Assembly: GCA_028285345.1 (NCBI GenBank)
Contig: JANQPT010000017.1
Span: 62,001 to 126,000 of the forward strand
Origin: Planctomycetales bacterium
GTDB taxonomy: Bacteria > Planctomycetota > Planctomycetia > Planctomycetales > Planctomycetaceae
Reading direction: 5' to 3'
Length of the DNA stretch: 64,000 nucleotides
Below, in pieces: positions 37,983 through 47,605 of this stretch. The notes under the pieces are model-generated. The model was not told the DNA's origin, searched no databases, and worked only from the letters and a program-made list of their open reading frames with translations. A program made the position numbers and the translations under genes. Position 1 is the stretch's first letter, and every line of letters starts with the position of its first letter.

Positions 37983-38831
37983 CTATTTGCTGCTCGTGAG
38001 GCTGGGATTTCCAACCTGCTTGTACTCTTTGAGTTTGGGGATCCAGGACTTGTGCGGCTCGGTTCGTGGTTTTCCAAAGATACACACAGTTTCGATGTGT
38101 CCGTTGGGATCTGTGCGTTTTGTTGCGATTGTCCGAAACGTCTTAGCGTCCAAACTAATCCTAATCTCGCGATACTCTTGGCGAAGCTGCTCATTCTTGG
38201 GACTTGCCAAGAGAACGATCGTGCCAGATTTGTGATTCCCAGGTTTCTGTATAGACCAATGGTAGCCCTTTAAGAGCCGCTCTGCTTGAATGTCAACCAC
38301 CATTGGACAAACGCCCTGTGGCCCGCGGAATAATCGAAGTATGAGTAATTGTAATTCCGGCCACCAAGATTTCGAATCGGGATATTTAGAACCCATTTCA
38401 AGCTCTGTCTCTGGCAGTGCTATCGACTCATAGGTTTTCGCATTCTCATTTATGTGGGTTACAGACAGTCCGTCCCAATACCAGGCCGAAGCATCGCCAG
38501 GAGACAATTGATAGCGCGTTCCGTTGCGATCTTTCTTCTGACTCACATCGTCTGCAGCGATTTTCGCGGGCTGAATCGACAGGAGCCCTCGATTTGGACC
38601 TTCCCAAACGAATCGGCCTACGCCTCGGCTCTCAGTCCTGAAAACCTGGTTGTAATTGTAGACTTTCAAGGAAACGTCGAGGAATTTGATCTCTTTCGAC
38701 GCCGCTTCCCATTGCTTAAGGATTTCCACGACTTCGTCATTTTGGGCGACTGCTTTCTCCTCCGCGACGACGAACATCGCCGAATTGAGATAGACCGCAG
38801 CACACAACACACACCACATCGCGGACTTCAT
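37983..38831 (-). CDS. exported planctomycete protein, TIGR03009-like
   Basis: 282 residues from ATG 38831; AAAGGAG lies 5 bases upstream. Signal peptide ends near FVVAEE. It resembles the planctomycete family with a beta-rich, LolA/LolB-like fold (EILKQWEAASKEIKFLDVSL; a central CPMVVDIQAERLL). Such proteins often bind lipids or hydrophobic ligands, but that is family-level inference and weak here. The neighbour at 38996 diverges. Confidence 0.7.
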   Translation of the reverse strand: MKSAMWCVLCAAVYLNSAMFVVAEEKAVAQNDEVVEILKQWEAASKEIKFLDVSLKVYNYNQVFRTESRGVGRFVWEGPNRGLLSIQPAKIAADDVSQKKDRNGTRYQLSPGDASAWYWDGLSVTHINENAKTYESIALPETELEMGSKYPDSKSWWPELQLLILRLFRGPQGVCPMVVDIQAERLLKGYHWSIQKPGNHKSGTIVLLASPKNEQLRQEYREIRISLDAKTFRTIATKRTDPNGHIETVCIFGKPRTEPHKSWIPKLKEYKQVGNPSLTSSK

Positions 38832-38995
38832 GAGCACTCCTTTGCGAATTCAGGGCCGTGTCGGGGCGAGCAGTTTAGGCCATTTACTGACTTTCACCAA
38901 CCTCGGTTGATCATTCCCGTCTGCTGAAAAGCTCCTCTTGCCGCATTTCTGCATTAGAGGTACAACTCCCATCTCAATTTCGCCCGAACTGCGAT

Positions 38996-41248
38996 TTGCA
39001 GGGGGCGACTGCGCCGGACCTTTATGTCAAGGATGACACAGCGGTGTTGGACAGCCTGAAAAGGACGTTACCCTACATCTGGCCCTATCGTCGCCGGTTG
39101 CTGCTCTCGGTGGTGTTCGCTCTCGCGGTCGGTCTGCTCTGGGGGATGAACCTCTCCTTCGTTTACCCCATCATGCAAGTTCTCTTCAGCGAAGGGAATC
39201 TGGAGGAACGATACGAAGCCGAGATCGTTGAGCTGCAAAACCAGAAGCAGGAGCACCAGCTCAAAATCAGCTACCAAAACCAGATCCTGGAGGAGACCGA
39301 GGGCAACCGTGAGCGTGTCGAGATTCAACGAAAAGTCGCTGTCGAGTCGGCCGAGTTGTCCGACATCGAAAACAAGCTCTGGTTCAACCAATGGCTGCTG
39401 AAGTATGTGATCAAACATGTCTCCGAAGACCGCTTCAACGCGTTTGCGGCGATCATGGGCGTTCTCTGTGTTGCCACAGTCCTGAAGGGGATCTGCATCT
39501 TCGTGCAGGGATATCTCGTGGGCGGCGTGGTGCAGCTCAGTATCATGGGCATCCGCAAACGGCTGTTCCGCAAAGCGCTGGCGATGGACTATCAGACGCT
39601 CTCCGGCGAAGGGACCTCGGAACTGACGTCGCGGTTCACGTACGATATGGATGTGCTCACCAACGGGCTGTACCTGCTGGGCGGCAAAGTCATTCGCGAG
39701 CCGATCAAGGCCATCGTCTGTCTGGGCGGCGCGCTGTACGTGAATTGGCGACTGACGATCCTGACATTCATCATCGTCCCGTTGGCCGGCGTGGTGTTCT
39801 ACCGATTTGGGCGTACCTTGAAAAAAGCGAGCCACCGCTCAATCGAGAGCATGTCGCGGATGTACAAGGTGATTGGCGAGACCTTCGAATCGATCAAGGT
39901 CGTGCTGGCCTTCAACGGCCAGCGTGTCCAACGTCGCAAGTTTCATTATGAAAATAAGACGTTCTTCGAGAAGTCGATGAAGCTAGTCCGCGTCGATGCG
40001 CTCACCAGTCCCACCACGGAGGTGCTCGGCTTGGTTGCGATCTCACTCGGCCTATTCCCGGCGGTCTACCTGGTGCTCACCGGCGAGGAATCGATCTGGG
40101 GCATTCGGCTTGCCAACGAACCGATGGATGTCGCCCGGCTCGGAGTCTTTTATTCGTTCTTGATCGGCATGAGCGACCCGGCGCGCAAAATGTCCAGCAT
40201 CTACGCCAAGCTCAAGCGCGCGTCGGCCGCAGCGGACCGGATCTTTGAGTTCATGGATCGCGAACCGGCCGTCGTCGAGCCGAGGATCTCTAAGCATTTG
40301 CCGCCGCACCGGATTTCCATCGAATTCAGCAACGTGAACTTTGCCTATCAGGCAAAGGACCGCCATGCGCCGCCGCTGGCACTGCGCGAGGTCAACCTGT
40401 CGGTCGCCGCCGGAGAGACCATCGCCGTGGTGGGCGCGAATGGGTCGGGCAAGTCAACGCTCGTCAATCTGTTGCCCCGCTTTTTTGATCCGGATCACGG
40501 CCGAGTGCTGATCGACGGCACCGATATCCGCGACGTGCGGCTCAGCGACCTGCGGGACCAAATCGGGCTGGTGACGCAGGAGACGATCCTGTTTGACGAG
40601 AGCATCGAAGCCAACATCCGTTATGGCCGTCCGTCCGCGACCCGGGAGCAGGTGGAGGCTGCCGCCTCGAAGGCGCACATCACCGAATTTCTCTCGCAGT
40701 TTCCCGACGGCCTTCAGGCCCGCGTCGGCGAGAAAGGCTGCTGGCTCTCGGGCGGACAACGGCAACGCATCGCGCTCGCCCGGGCGATTCTTTGTGACCC
40801 GACGATCTTCATTCTGGACGAAGCCACCAGCGCCATCGACTCGCATAGTGAACTTCTGATCCATGAGACACTTCGTGAGTTTACTCAGGGCCGGACCACG
40901 TTCATTATTACGCACTCGCTGTCCCAGAGCATGCTGAGTCTGGTGACTCGGGTTGCGGTCATGGACGCGGGCCAATTAGTCGCATTTGGCACCCACGCCG
41001 ATTTGCTACAGCACTGCGAACTCTATCGCGAGTTTCACCATTTGCAGTCGCACCAACAGGCGACTCTGGATGTCGTGGGTGACTACGAAGCGACGGACGT
41101 CATCTCGTTGGAGTCGGATTCAGACACCGACGAGCGTTCCGATCAGTCGCTGCGGCGGCATTCAGACCACCCGTCGACCGACCGGAACGCACCCCGGTCG
41201 GAGGAGAATCCACAGTTGAGGGAGTCAATCCGCAAGCGAGCGCATTGA
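38996..41248 (+). CDS. MsbA-like ABC exporter, permease-ATPase fusion
   Basis: About 750 residues. The start is unsure: TTG 38996 without a ribosome site, or GTG 39044 with a weak AAGGA. An ABC type 1 exporter membrane domain is followed by an ATPase with GANGSGKST (Walker A), VTQET (Q-loop), LSGGQRQRIALARAI (signature), IFILDEATSAID (Walker B) and ITHS (H-loop). Between the first and second membrane helices lies an extra coiled coil of about 75 residues (RYEAEIVELQNQKQEHQLK...). The C-terminus has an acidic then basic tail. Probably flips a lipid or lipid-linked glycan. Confidence 0.93.
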   Translation: MQGATAPDLYVKDDTAVLDSLKRTLPYIWPYRRRLLLSVVFALAVGLLWGMNLSFVYPIMQVLFSEGNLEERYEAEIVELQNQKQEHQLKISYQNQILEETEGNRERVEIQRKVAVESAELSDIENKLWFNQWLLKYVIKHVSEDRFNAFAAIMGVLCVATVLKGICIFVQGYLVGGVVQLSIMGIRKRLFRKALAMDYQTLSGEGTSELTSRFTYDMDVLTNGLYLLGGKVIREPIKAIVCLGGALYVNWRLTILTFIIVPLAGVVFYRFGRTLKKASHRSIESMSRMYKVIGETFESIKVVLAFNGQRVQRRKFHYENKTFFEKSMKLVRVDALTSPTTEVLGLVAISLGLFPAVYLVLTGEESIWGIRLANEPMDVARLGVFYSFLIGMSDPARKMSSIYAKLKRASAAADRIFEFMDREPAVVEPRISKHLPPHRISIEFSNVNFAYQAKDRHAPPLALREVNLSVAAGETIAVVGANGSGKSTLVNLLPRFFDPDHGRVLIDGTDIRDVRLSDLRDQIGLVTQETILFDESIEANIRYGRPSATREQVEAAASKAHITEFLSQFPDGLQARVGEKGCWLSGGQRQRIALARAILCDPTIFILDEATSAIDSHSELLIHETLREFTQGRTTFIITHSLSQSMLSLVTRVAVMDAGQLVAFGTHADLLQHCELYREFHHLQSHQQATLDVVGDYEATDVISLESDSDTDERSDQSLRRHSDHPSTDRNAPRSEENPQLRESIRKRAH

Positions 41249-42077
41249 TGCAGCAAGACACTGCCCCACAACGAATTCCGTTGATTTTGCTGGAAAAAAG
41301 TGGAAAAAACGTCCGGGCGGTTGACAATTCCTCAAGAATTGAGGAGGGTCAATAAAACTTATGCAACTTGCTGGTTGACTTAACAGTCATCGATTGCGAA
41401 TAATGCATGGCGGCAAAGTTGGGATGTCCGGCCGGTGATTGGAGCGCCATCGATTGAGATTCGTCATACCAAATGACATGCCGGGTCTAAGTCTGGACGG
41501 GAAATGCCCACGTCGCGTGATACGCGGAACTGACGCGACCGGACGTGGTATTTTGGATTTTCCCCAACATCAATAAGCAAGGGTGTGCACGTTTTTCGCG
41601 CGACTGAGACATGGAAGCCATCGAAGCGACGCCCAAGCCCTTTCTGCGACCGGTTGTCCCGAAGTCGCCGCATCCGCGGGACCGCCGGACCGCTCTGGTC
41701 TGGAAACACAGCGGCAGGACTCCCTGTGTGCACACTATGCAGGATGAGCCCGTGCGGGAGCGATATGAGCAATCGTAAATGACATCAGGATGCACCCGGC
41801 AGAAACTATCGGCAGAGTACATTCCACAGATTGAGTGTTGATTTGAAATCACCACACAGACAGCGACTCCGTGGATTAGAAGTGGGCAGTCACCGCAACC
41901 TGTACCAAGGCTCTGCCGAAGACCGCTTGTCGTTCGCTCGCAAGCAATAGAATTTGACGTGATCAGTGAACATTGCAGGAATTCTTTGGGTATCAGTGAT
42001 TCCAAGAGTGAGGCCGCACACCAGGGGCCGTACACGGAAGTGCATCTTTCCACTTTCCAGAAAGGGAGTGACGACCG
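41249..42077. other. 829-base leader/intergenic region before the sigma factor gene
   Basis: TTGACA occurs at 41321-41326 but no -10 box follows at the right distance. Just after it CTCAA-gaa-TTGAG is a small inverted repeat. A minus-strand frame at 41487-42095 lacks a ribosome site and has unlikely composition. I see no gene here. Confidence 0.5.
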
Positions 42078-43772
42078 GTGTATCAGTTTAATCAAGAATT
42101 GATGACCTTGATGGATCAGGGGCGGGTTCGACGCTACATCACTTTTCAGGAGGTCGACAAGTATCTTCCCGATGAAGGAGGCAGCGTCGATACGGTTAAC
42201 GAGCTTGTGTTGGCGCTGGAGGAAATGGAGTTCTCGGTAATCGAAGATCCCTCGATCATTGAAGAAAAGCCACCCGCTCCAGAACCTCCCCCCAGCGATT
42301 CAACGCCCGTCGCCACTGAGGAACCAACCGCGACACTCTCCTCGCGCGACCCGATTCGCATGTATCTGAGCCAAATGGGCGATATTCCGTTGCTTTCCCG
42401 CAGCCGTGAAATCTTCCTGGCCAAGAAAATCGAACTGACGCGGCGCCGGTTTCGCCGCGCGATTCTCGAGTGCGATTTTTCACTCCGGATCGCCGTCGAC
42501 ACGCTGCAAAAAGTCTTCGAGGGGGAACTGCCCTTCGAGCGGACGCTGCGGACGTCGGAGACGGAGAACGTCGAAAAAGAACAGATTCTGGGCCGCATGC
42601 CCCACAATCTGAAGACGCTGAATCGATTGATGAAGCAGAACTCGCAGTTGTTTCACGAGATTCACTCCGGTTCAGCGACCGCGGCCCGCAAACGTGCTCT
42701 GGCGGCCGAGTTGGTCGTCAGCCGCCGCAAGGCGGCCACGCTCGCCGAGGAACTGAGCCTGCGGACACAGCGGCTGCAACCGATTATGAAACGGATGCGG
42801 CAAATCTGCGATCGCATGCTGGACCTGGAGCGGCAAATCGAACGGCTGAAAAGACAGAGCCGGAACAACGCCGATCTCCAATTGGCACAGCGCGAATTGC
42901 AAGAGCTTCAAGAAATGACGCTCGAAACGCCGCAGAGCCTGCTCCAGCGGGTCGAGGAAGTCAATCGCCGCTTCGAAGCCTGGACCAAAGCCAAACAGCA
43001 ACTTTCCGGCGGCAACTTGCGGCTGGTGGTCTCGATCGCCAAAAAATACCGCAACCGGGGGCTGAGCTTCTTGGACCTGATCCAAGAAGGCAACGCCGGG
43101 TTGATGCGAGGTGTCGAAAAATACGAATATCGCCGCGGGTATAAGTTCTCGACCTACGCCACTTGGTGGATTCGCCAGGCGATCACCCGTGCCGTGGCCG
43201 ATCACGCCCGCACGATCCGCATTCCGGTGCACATGTTCCAGAGCATCTCCACGCTCAAAGCCAAGAGCGAAGAGCTCCGCCAGCGGACTGGCCGCGAGCC
43301 GACCAGCGAAGAACTGTCCGAAGCGGTCGGCCTCTCCACCGAGGAGACCGAACGGATTATGAAGACCTGGCGGCACCCGATCAGCCTGGACATCCCCGTC
43401 GGCGAAAGCGAGGACAGCAGCTTCGGTGATTTCCTCGAAGACGGCGCCGAGGTCAATCCGCTCGACTCGGCGACGCACGAGCTGCTCAAGGACAAGATTG
43501 GTCACGTCCTCAAGAGCCTCACCTACCGTGAGCGGGAAATCATCAAGCTCCGCTATGGCCTGGGAGACGGCTACAGCTACACGCTGGAAGAGACCGGCCG
43601 CATCTTCAAGGTGACCCGTGAGCGAATCCGCCAGATCGAGTCCAAAGCTCTGCGGAAATTGCAGCACCACACACGCAGCAACCAGCTGAAGGGCTTCGTC
43701 GAAGACCTACCCGGCGACGAATTCCAAAACGCCGAAACCGAAGGCGAACCAATCACCGCCGAAGCGTCGTAG
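42078..43772 (+). CDS. RpoD/SigA-type RNA polymerase sigma factor
   Basis: 564 residues from GTG 42078 with AAAGGGAG upstream. Region 1.1-like N-terminus ([19 protein letters not shown]), region 1.2 ([18 protein letters not shown]), a helical non-conserved insert, then region 2 ([40 protein letters not shown]), region 3 and region 4.2 ([20 protein letters not shown]). All core contacts look intact. Whether it is the main vegetative factor or one of several group 1/2 paralogues cannot be told from this window. A strong terminator follows. Confidence 0.95.
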   Translation: MYQFNQELMTLMDQGRVRRYITFQEVDKYLPDEGGSVDTVNELVLALEEMEFSVIEDPSIIEEKPPAPEPPPSDSTPVATEEPTATLSSRDPIRMYLSQMGDIPLLSRSREIFLAKKIELTRRRFRRAILECDFSLRIAVDTLQKVFEGELPFERTLRTSETENVEKEQILGRMPHNLKTLNRLMKQNSQLFHEIHSGSATAARKRALAAELVVSRRKAATLAEELSLRTQRLQPIMKRMRQICDRMLDLERQIERLKRQSRNNADLQLAQRELQELQEMTLETPQSLLQRVEEVNRRFEAWTKAKQQLSGGNLRLVVSIAKKYRNRGLSFLDLIQEGNAGLMRGVEKYEYRRGYKFSTYATWWIRQAITRAVADHARTIRIPVHMFQSISTLKAKSEELRQRTGREPTSEELSEAVGLSTEETERIMKTWRHPISLDIPVGESEDSSFGDFLEDGAEVNPLDSATHELLKDKIGHVLKSLTYREREIIKLRYGLGDGYSYTLEETGRIFKVTRERIRQIESKALRKLQHHTRSNQLKGFVEDLPGDEFQNAETEGEPITAEAS

Positions 43773-43802
43773 ACACTTAACGCACTCACCACGAAATTCC
43801 CG

Positions 43803-43834
43803 CCGCCGCGAGCCCGACTCGCGGCGGGTTTTTT
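43803..43834 (+). terminator. rho-independent terminator of the sigma factor gene
   Basis: CCGCCGCGAG-cccga-CTCGCGGCGG is a perfect 10-bp stem followed by G and six T residues, 30 bases after the stop. Confidence 0.92.
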
Positions 43835-43851
43835 ATGGTGCGATTGGCGAG

Positions 43852-43871
43852 CGGCAAGCGTAAGCTTGCCG
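43852..43871. repeat. short palindromic intergenic repeat
   Basis: CGGCAAGC-GTAA-GCTTGCCG, an 8-bp perfect stem with a 4-base loop, just after the sigma factor terminator. The motif has the look of a dispersed planctomycete palindrome. Confidence 0.6.
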
Positions 43872-43920
43872 GTTTCCCCCGTTGAAGGGCGACGCCAACC
43901 TTGGATCGCGCCAACGGGCG

Positions 43921-43986
43921 TGCCACTGGCTACGCCAGTGTTTTCAACCCGGATCCCATGGCCAGACACTGGCAAAGCCAGTGGCA
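43921..43986. repeat. intergenic inverted repeat with CCACTGGCnnnGCCAGTG arms
   Basis: Arms 43921-43943 and 43964-43986 are near-perfect reverse complements, and each arm is itself a hairpin (CACTGGC-tac-GCCAGTG and CACTGGC-aaa-GCCAGTG). This motif is common between planctomycete genes. Confidence 0.75.
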
Positions 43987-44024
43987 CACAGGCTGTCCGA
44001 TTCATCTCTTCTGCGTGACGAAGA

Positions 44025-45011
44025 TCACCCCAGCCGATAATGCCGCACCGCGTTGTCGTGGAACAGCTTTCGCTGCTCTTCGACACTGCGGTTGCTGACG
44101 ATCTGTTTGAGCGCGTCGACCCACTGCCGGTAGCTCGACTTGAGCGTGCAGACCGGCCAGTCGCCGCCGAAGACGACGCGGTCGGGACCGAAACTGTCGA
44201 GGCAATAGTTGATTACCGGCGCCAGATCGGCCGGCTTCCAGGTTTTCGGCTTGGCCGTGACGACGATGCCGGATATCTTGCAGATCACGTTGTCCCGCTG
44301 GGAGAGTTCCTTCACGCCCCGTTTCCAAACGGCGATCGCCTCCGCATCGGTGCTCGTGACATCCATGTTGCCGCAATGATCTAGGATGAACCGCGTCTTG
44401 GGGCACTGGTCGACCAGCTTGACGGTGTCGACGACTTCCCCGCTGCGGACGCAGAGATCGAATGAGAGGTCTTTCTCCCCCAGCAACTGCACGCTCTTAA
44501 CAAACTGCGGCTGCAGACAGTGTCCGCGGGCGGTTTCCCCGCCGTGCAATATACGCCGCACGCCTTTGATGTACTTCCCGTCCGCGACCTGATCGATGTA
44601 TGCCTTGAATTCCGGAGAACCGGGACGGCCGGAGATCACGCCGGCGACGGTCGGATTGTCGTCGCGGCGGCACAGCTCTTTGACGAACTCCGCTTCCGCC
44701 ACCTGCTGATCAGGCCGCATGTCGACCTCCATGTAGACCGCCTTCACGACGTTCAGCCCGGAGGTCGCCTTGCGATAATCGGCCGTGACATAACTGCGGT
44801 CGAGCGATTCCAGCCCCTTCCCCTTGGTCCACGGCAACGTAAATTTGCTCAAGTCCCACAGATGCTGATGCGTATCGATAATCGGCAGATTGGACAACGG
44901 TTCTTCCTCGTCGGCTGACGCTTCCTGAACTTGACTCTTTAACATCCCGCCCCCGATTGCTGCGGCTGCTGAGCAAGATAAGAATTCACGACGTGAACAA
45001 GTGGCTTTCAT
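44025..45011 (-). CDS. Tat-exported amidohydrolase (Amidohydro_2)
   Basis: 328 residues with a twin-arginine signal (CSRREFLSCSAAAAIGG) and CAGGAG before the ATG. TIM-barrel amidohydrolase: the metal-binding HxH is in IIDTHQHLWD, a later His in FILDHCGN, and the final Asp in FGGDWPVC. The subgroup includes L-fuconolactonase-like and decarboxylase-like enzymes, so a sugar lactone or carboxylic substrate is plausible but not proven. Confidence 0.88.
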   Translation of the reverse strand: MKATCSRREFLSCSAAAAIGGGMLKSQVQEASADEEEPLSNLPIIDTHQHLWDLSKFTLPWTKGKGLESLDRSYVTADYRKATSGLNVVKAVYMEVDMRPDQQVAEAEFVKELCRRDDNPTVAGVISGRPGSPEFKAYIDQVADGKYIKGVRRILHGGETARGHCLQPQFVKSVQLLGEKDLSFDLCVRSGEVVDTVKLVDQCPKTRFILDHCGNMDVTSTDAEAIAVWKRGVKELSQRDNVICKISGIVVTAKPKTWKPADLAPVINYCLDSFGPDRVVFGGDWPVCTLKSSYRQWVDALKQIVSNRSVEEQRKLFHDNAVRHYRLG

Positions 45012-45354
45012 GGACAGGCTCCTGGTGCTGAGTGATCACGAATTTATCGTAACGCCCAGGTCATGACGGAGCAAATCGCTAATGCACTTGACTCAAGCAC
45101 AATCGCGTTTGTCAGCAAGGATGTACAGTGTGCAGCTTGGCGCAGACCTTCGTCTGGCTGGCAGGTCCATAAACTGGTGGCGCACTGCGCTCGCCCCATC
45201 CACCCATTGGTGGGCGCCTGTTTGGCAATTGCTCAAACAGTGCGATTTTTTGTCGTACGAATTCCGCGCAGATGCCGTCTAGGTTATTGGAAGATGTCTG
45301 AGTCTTCTTCAAAGCGGCTCACCTGCAAGGAATAGCTCAGGGTTCCTACCTAAC
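45012..45354. other. gene-free region
   Basis: 343 bases. A plus-strand frame at 45063-45335 exists but has no ribosome site or protein-like composition. I see no clear promoter or repeat. Confidence 0.45.
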
Positions 45355-45666
45355 ATGATCCAACCAATGCGCTCATTGGCTTGTTCCGGCAGAGATTCCG
45401 TAGACTCTCAGCTGGACCAGCCTCCTTCTTGGCAAACCGGCCAGATTTTTTACCGACCACACATCACAATTTACGGCGAAGAGATCCTTGAGGCGGGTTG
45501 TGGAGACCCGTTTGAGACACGCGAACTTGCTGAACGTGTCATTGGGGCGTGGTTGAGATTTCTGGATGAGGATGAACGCCGGGACGCCGTCACTTGCGTC
45601 TCCATGTGGCATGTTGATGCGATCGACGAAGCGGGCCGAATTTCTGGTGCACACAAGATTGGCTAA
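45355..45666 (+). CDS. small hypothetical protein
   Basis: 103 residues from ATG 45355 (ATG 45367 also possible). From about residue 28 the sequence looks like a folded protein: IFYRPHITIYGEEILEAG, then a helix ELAERVIGAWLRFLDEDER. No ribosome site is obvious and I do not recognise the family. Confidence 0.5.
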   Translation: MIQPMRSLACSGRDSVDSQLDQPPSWQTGQIFYRPHITIYGEEILEAGCGDPFETRELAERVIGAWLRFLDEDERRDAVTCVSMWHVDAIDEAGRISGAHKIG

Positions 45667-45739
45667 AACGCGACGTCAGCTGCGCTGAAATTGCCGAATC
45701 TCTCGTCTGCCCTTTCGGCGATCTTGCCTGCTCGACCTG

Positions 45740-46471
45740 TTAGACGTTGGACACCCACTCTTCCTCTTCCACCACCGTCGTCCGCAAAATCTCCCGCTTC
45801 CACCCCGGCTCATGCACCGGCCAGCATTGGACTTGCAGGCCGTCGCGGCGGCGGGTGTGGGTGGTTTGGCGGTCGTGCACATCCTGCCAGCAGTGCTTCT
45901 CCATTTGTTCGAGCCGCGGCGGGCGGAAGCCGGAGTTGCCGCGTCGGCCCGTGATTTGGCCTTGGTCAAACACCGTAATCACCGTCGGCCGGGGGAGATC
46001 GAGCAGCCGCCAAGCGATCGCCTCGTGGCTCGCGGTAGGATAGATTGACTTCAGTTCCAACACATCTCCGTCCAACTGGTCGGCATCTTCAAAAAACCAT
46101 TGTCGCGGCAGCAACAACCGAGACGCCAACAGGTTGGCCCACTGTTCGCGAGTCGAAGGCTCAACTTCCTCCGCCGAGAGCGACAATCGATCGCAGACAC
46201 GATACGCGACCGCCTCGCCCAATTCGTGCGCGACCGCCCATTGCAACCGCTCAGGGCGCTCGTCGGGGCGAACGAAAATCGACGGGCTGCCGGCCAATCG
46301 TTTGTGAAGCCCCCGCGTCTCCAATGACCGGTCAACGGCAACTGTGATTCGCAATCGCCGCGCCACGTGCACTACGTCGACCGGCGGCGCTGCAATCCCC
46401 GCTTCATCAAGGACTTCTTCAGCCACAGCTTCCAGCGCAGAATTCCAAGTCTCCGGCGTCACATCCAGCAT
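45740..46471 (-). CDS. ImmA/IrrE-like (DUF955) protein with altered zinc motif
   Basis: 243 residues from ATG 46471 with GGAGGGGG upstream. It has the layout of ImmA/IrrE metallopeptidases: PPVDVVHVARRLRITV, then the helix WAVAHELGEAVAY at residues 78-90, then LLASRLLLPRQWF and SHEAIAWRLLDLP. The zinc motif reads HELGE instead of HELGH, so the second His is replaced by Glu. The last 75 residues are an extension with many Trp, Arg and Glu. Family members often pair with an XRE repressor; none is adjacent. A palindrome lies 28 bases upstream. Confidence 0.85.
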   Translation of the reverse strand: MLDVTPETWNSALEAVAEEVLDEAGIAAPPVDVVHVARRLRITVAVDRSLETRGLHKRLAGSPSIFVRPDERPERLQWAVAHELGEAVAYRVCDRLSLSAEEVEPSTREQWANLLASRLLLPRQWFFEDADQLDGDVLELKSIYPTASHEAIAWRLLDLPRPTVITVFDQGQITGRRGNSGFRPPRLEQMEKHCWQDVHDRQTTHTRRRDGLQVQCWPVHEPGWKREILRTTVVEEEEWVSNV

Positions 46472-46499
46472 CACGGCACCCCCTCCGCCCAGACTGAAA

Positions 46500-46519
46500 T
46501 AGTGTACACTTATACACTA
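46500..46519. promoter_or_regulatory. palindromic operator candidate upstream of the ImmA-like gene
   Basis: TAGTGTA-CACTTA-TACACTA, perfect 7-bp arms with a 6-base centre, 28 bases before the ATG at 46471. It overlaps where the -10 region of that gene would be. Confidence 0.5.
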
Positions 46520-46614
46520 CCAGGTTGGGCGCGCGGAGTCCACTCCGTTGGGCCGTTATTTTGCAAATCGCAGCAGTCGCAGATTGAGCCGAAAGCGGCT
46601 CCTTCAATCCTGGT

Positions 46615-47517
46615 TTATTGGCCATCCAGGCCATTGAGTTCCTGCTCAGCCGCATTTTTCCAGGGCGATGACGAGGGCGTTTCAGGTTTCACGTAGAACT
46701 CGCTCAGGTCGAGTTGGTCTTTTGCTTCGCGCTCCAACAGCGTAATGCGTTTCTCCATCTGCAGCATCTTGGCCTGCAATTCGGGTATCAGACGTTCCTG
46801 GCTATTGGGCGGTTGCGGCCGCGGGACTTTGGGGTATCCCAAGTGCCGCTGCAGGGCTGCGAACATGTAGAGCGGATCACGACCACGATTGGCGAACGCG
46901 ATCCGCCCCGCTTTCGCTCCAAACAAAACCTGTTCGGGCGGCTCGAAGGAGGGATCACGATTGGTCCGCCGATACTCGTCGACATAAAACTGTGATCGCA
47001 GTGAGATCAAGTCGGCGAAGTCGGTCGTACCAAGTTTGAGTCGCGTCCGCAGAATCCATTCCGACCAATGTTCATCGTACAGCGAGTCGGCCGACATGGC
47101 CCGCATGCCCCGGTCGTAGCCGAGTTGATTGCGGCTCAGGCATTCGAATTGATAGACAAACAACCCCGCAGGCGTGGGCTGTTTGGCGAGATACTCCGCT
47201 TCGTGTTGCAGAATTTCCCAGGCGGTCCGCTGGTCGAAGCGCGAATAGTCGTCTTCGGCCATTGCGACGATGAACGTCTGAAACTCACTGAAGTAGTGCC
47301 CCAAGCGAGCCATACCCTCGCTCATGCGTCCGTTTAGGATCATCTCGCCCATCAAGAAGTCGATCGCGAGCGGCAACTTGGTCGTCGCCAAGATCTCTTC
47401 CTTGACGCTCCGCAGAATCTCCTGCGACGGAACGTTGGCATCCAACCGCTCACGAAACACGCGAAAGAAGTACGCCTGCTCGACATATTCTTCTTTTTCC
47501 AAAGGAGCTTTTGGCAT
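46615..47517 (-). CDS. conserved hypothetical cytoplasmic protein
   Basis: 300 residues, no signal peptide or membrane helix. Mostly helical (EILRSVKEEILATTKLPLA, GMARLGHYFSEFQTFIVAM) with a short coiled coil near residues 245-270 (LQAKMLQMEKRITLLEREA). I recognise the general look of planctomycete conserved proteins but not a family. It is not close enough to neighbours to imply an operon. Confidence 0.75.
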   Translation of the reverse strand: MPKAPLEKEEYVEQAYFFRVFRERLDANVPSQEILRSVKEEILATTKLPLAIDFLMGEMILNGRMSEGMARLGHYFSEFQTFIVAMAEDDYSRFDQRTAWEILQHEAEYLAKQPTPAGLFVYQFECLSRNQLGYDRGMRAMSADSLYDEHWSEWILRTRLKLGTTDFADLISLRSQFYVDEYRRTNRDPSFEPPEQVLFGAKAGRIAFANRGRDPLYMFAALQRHLGYPKVPRPQPPNSQERLIPELQAKMLQMEKRITLLEREAKDQLDLSEFYVKPETPSSSPWKNAAEQELNGLDGQ

Positions 47518-47605
47518 CGTCCGCCGCTCTGCTTCGTGGATTGAAAGACCTGAGTCGAATTGCAGTTTCGACGTTCCGAGATGTCACGGGGTTTTTAAAC
47601 GAGAG

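Noticed and set aside
41321-41326. TTGACA as a -35 box for the sigma gene
   Set aside because: No TATAAT-like hexamer lies 15-19 bases downstream.
41487-42095. 202-codon minus-strand open frame upstream of the sigma gene
   Set aside because: Rich in Cys and Ser with no ribosome site, and it overlaps the sigma factor start.
45063-45335. 90-codon plus-strand open frame
   Set aside because: No ribosome site and an unprotein-like sequence that follows a repetitive 'gcgcactgcgctcgcc' stretch.
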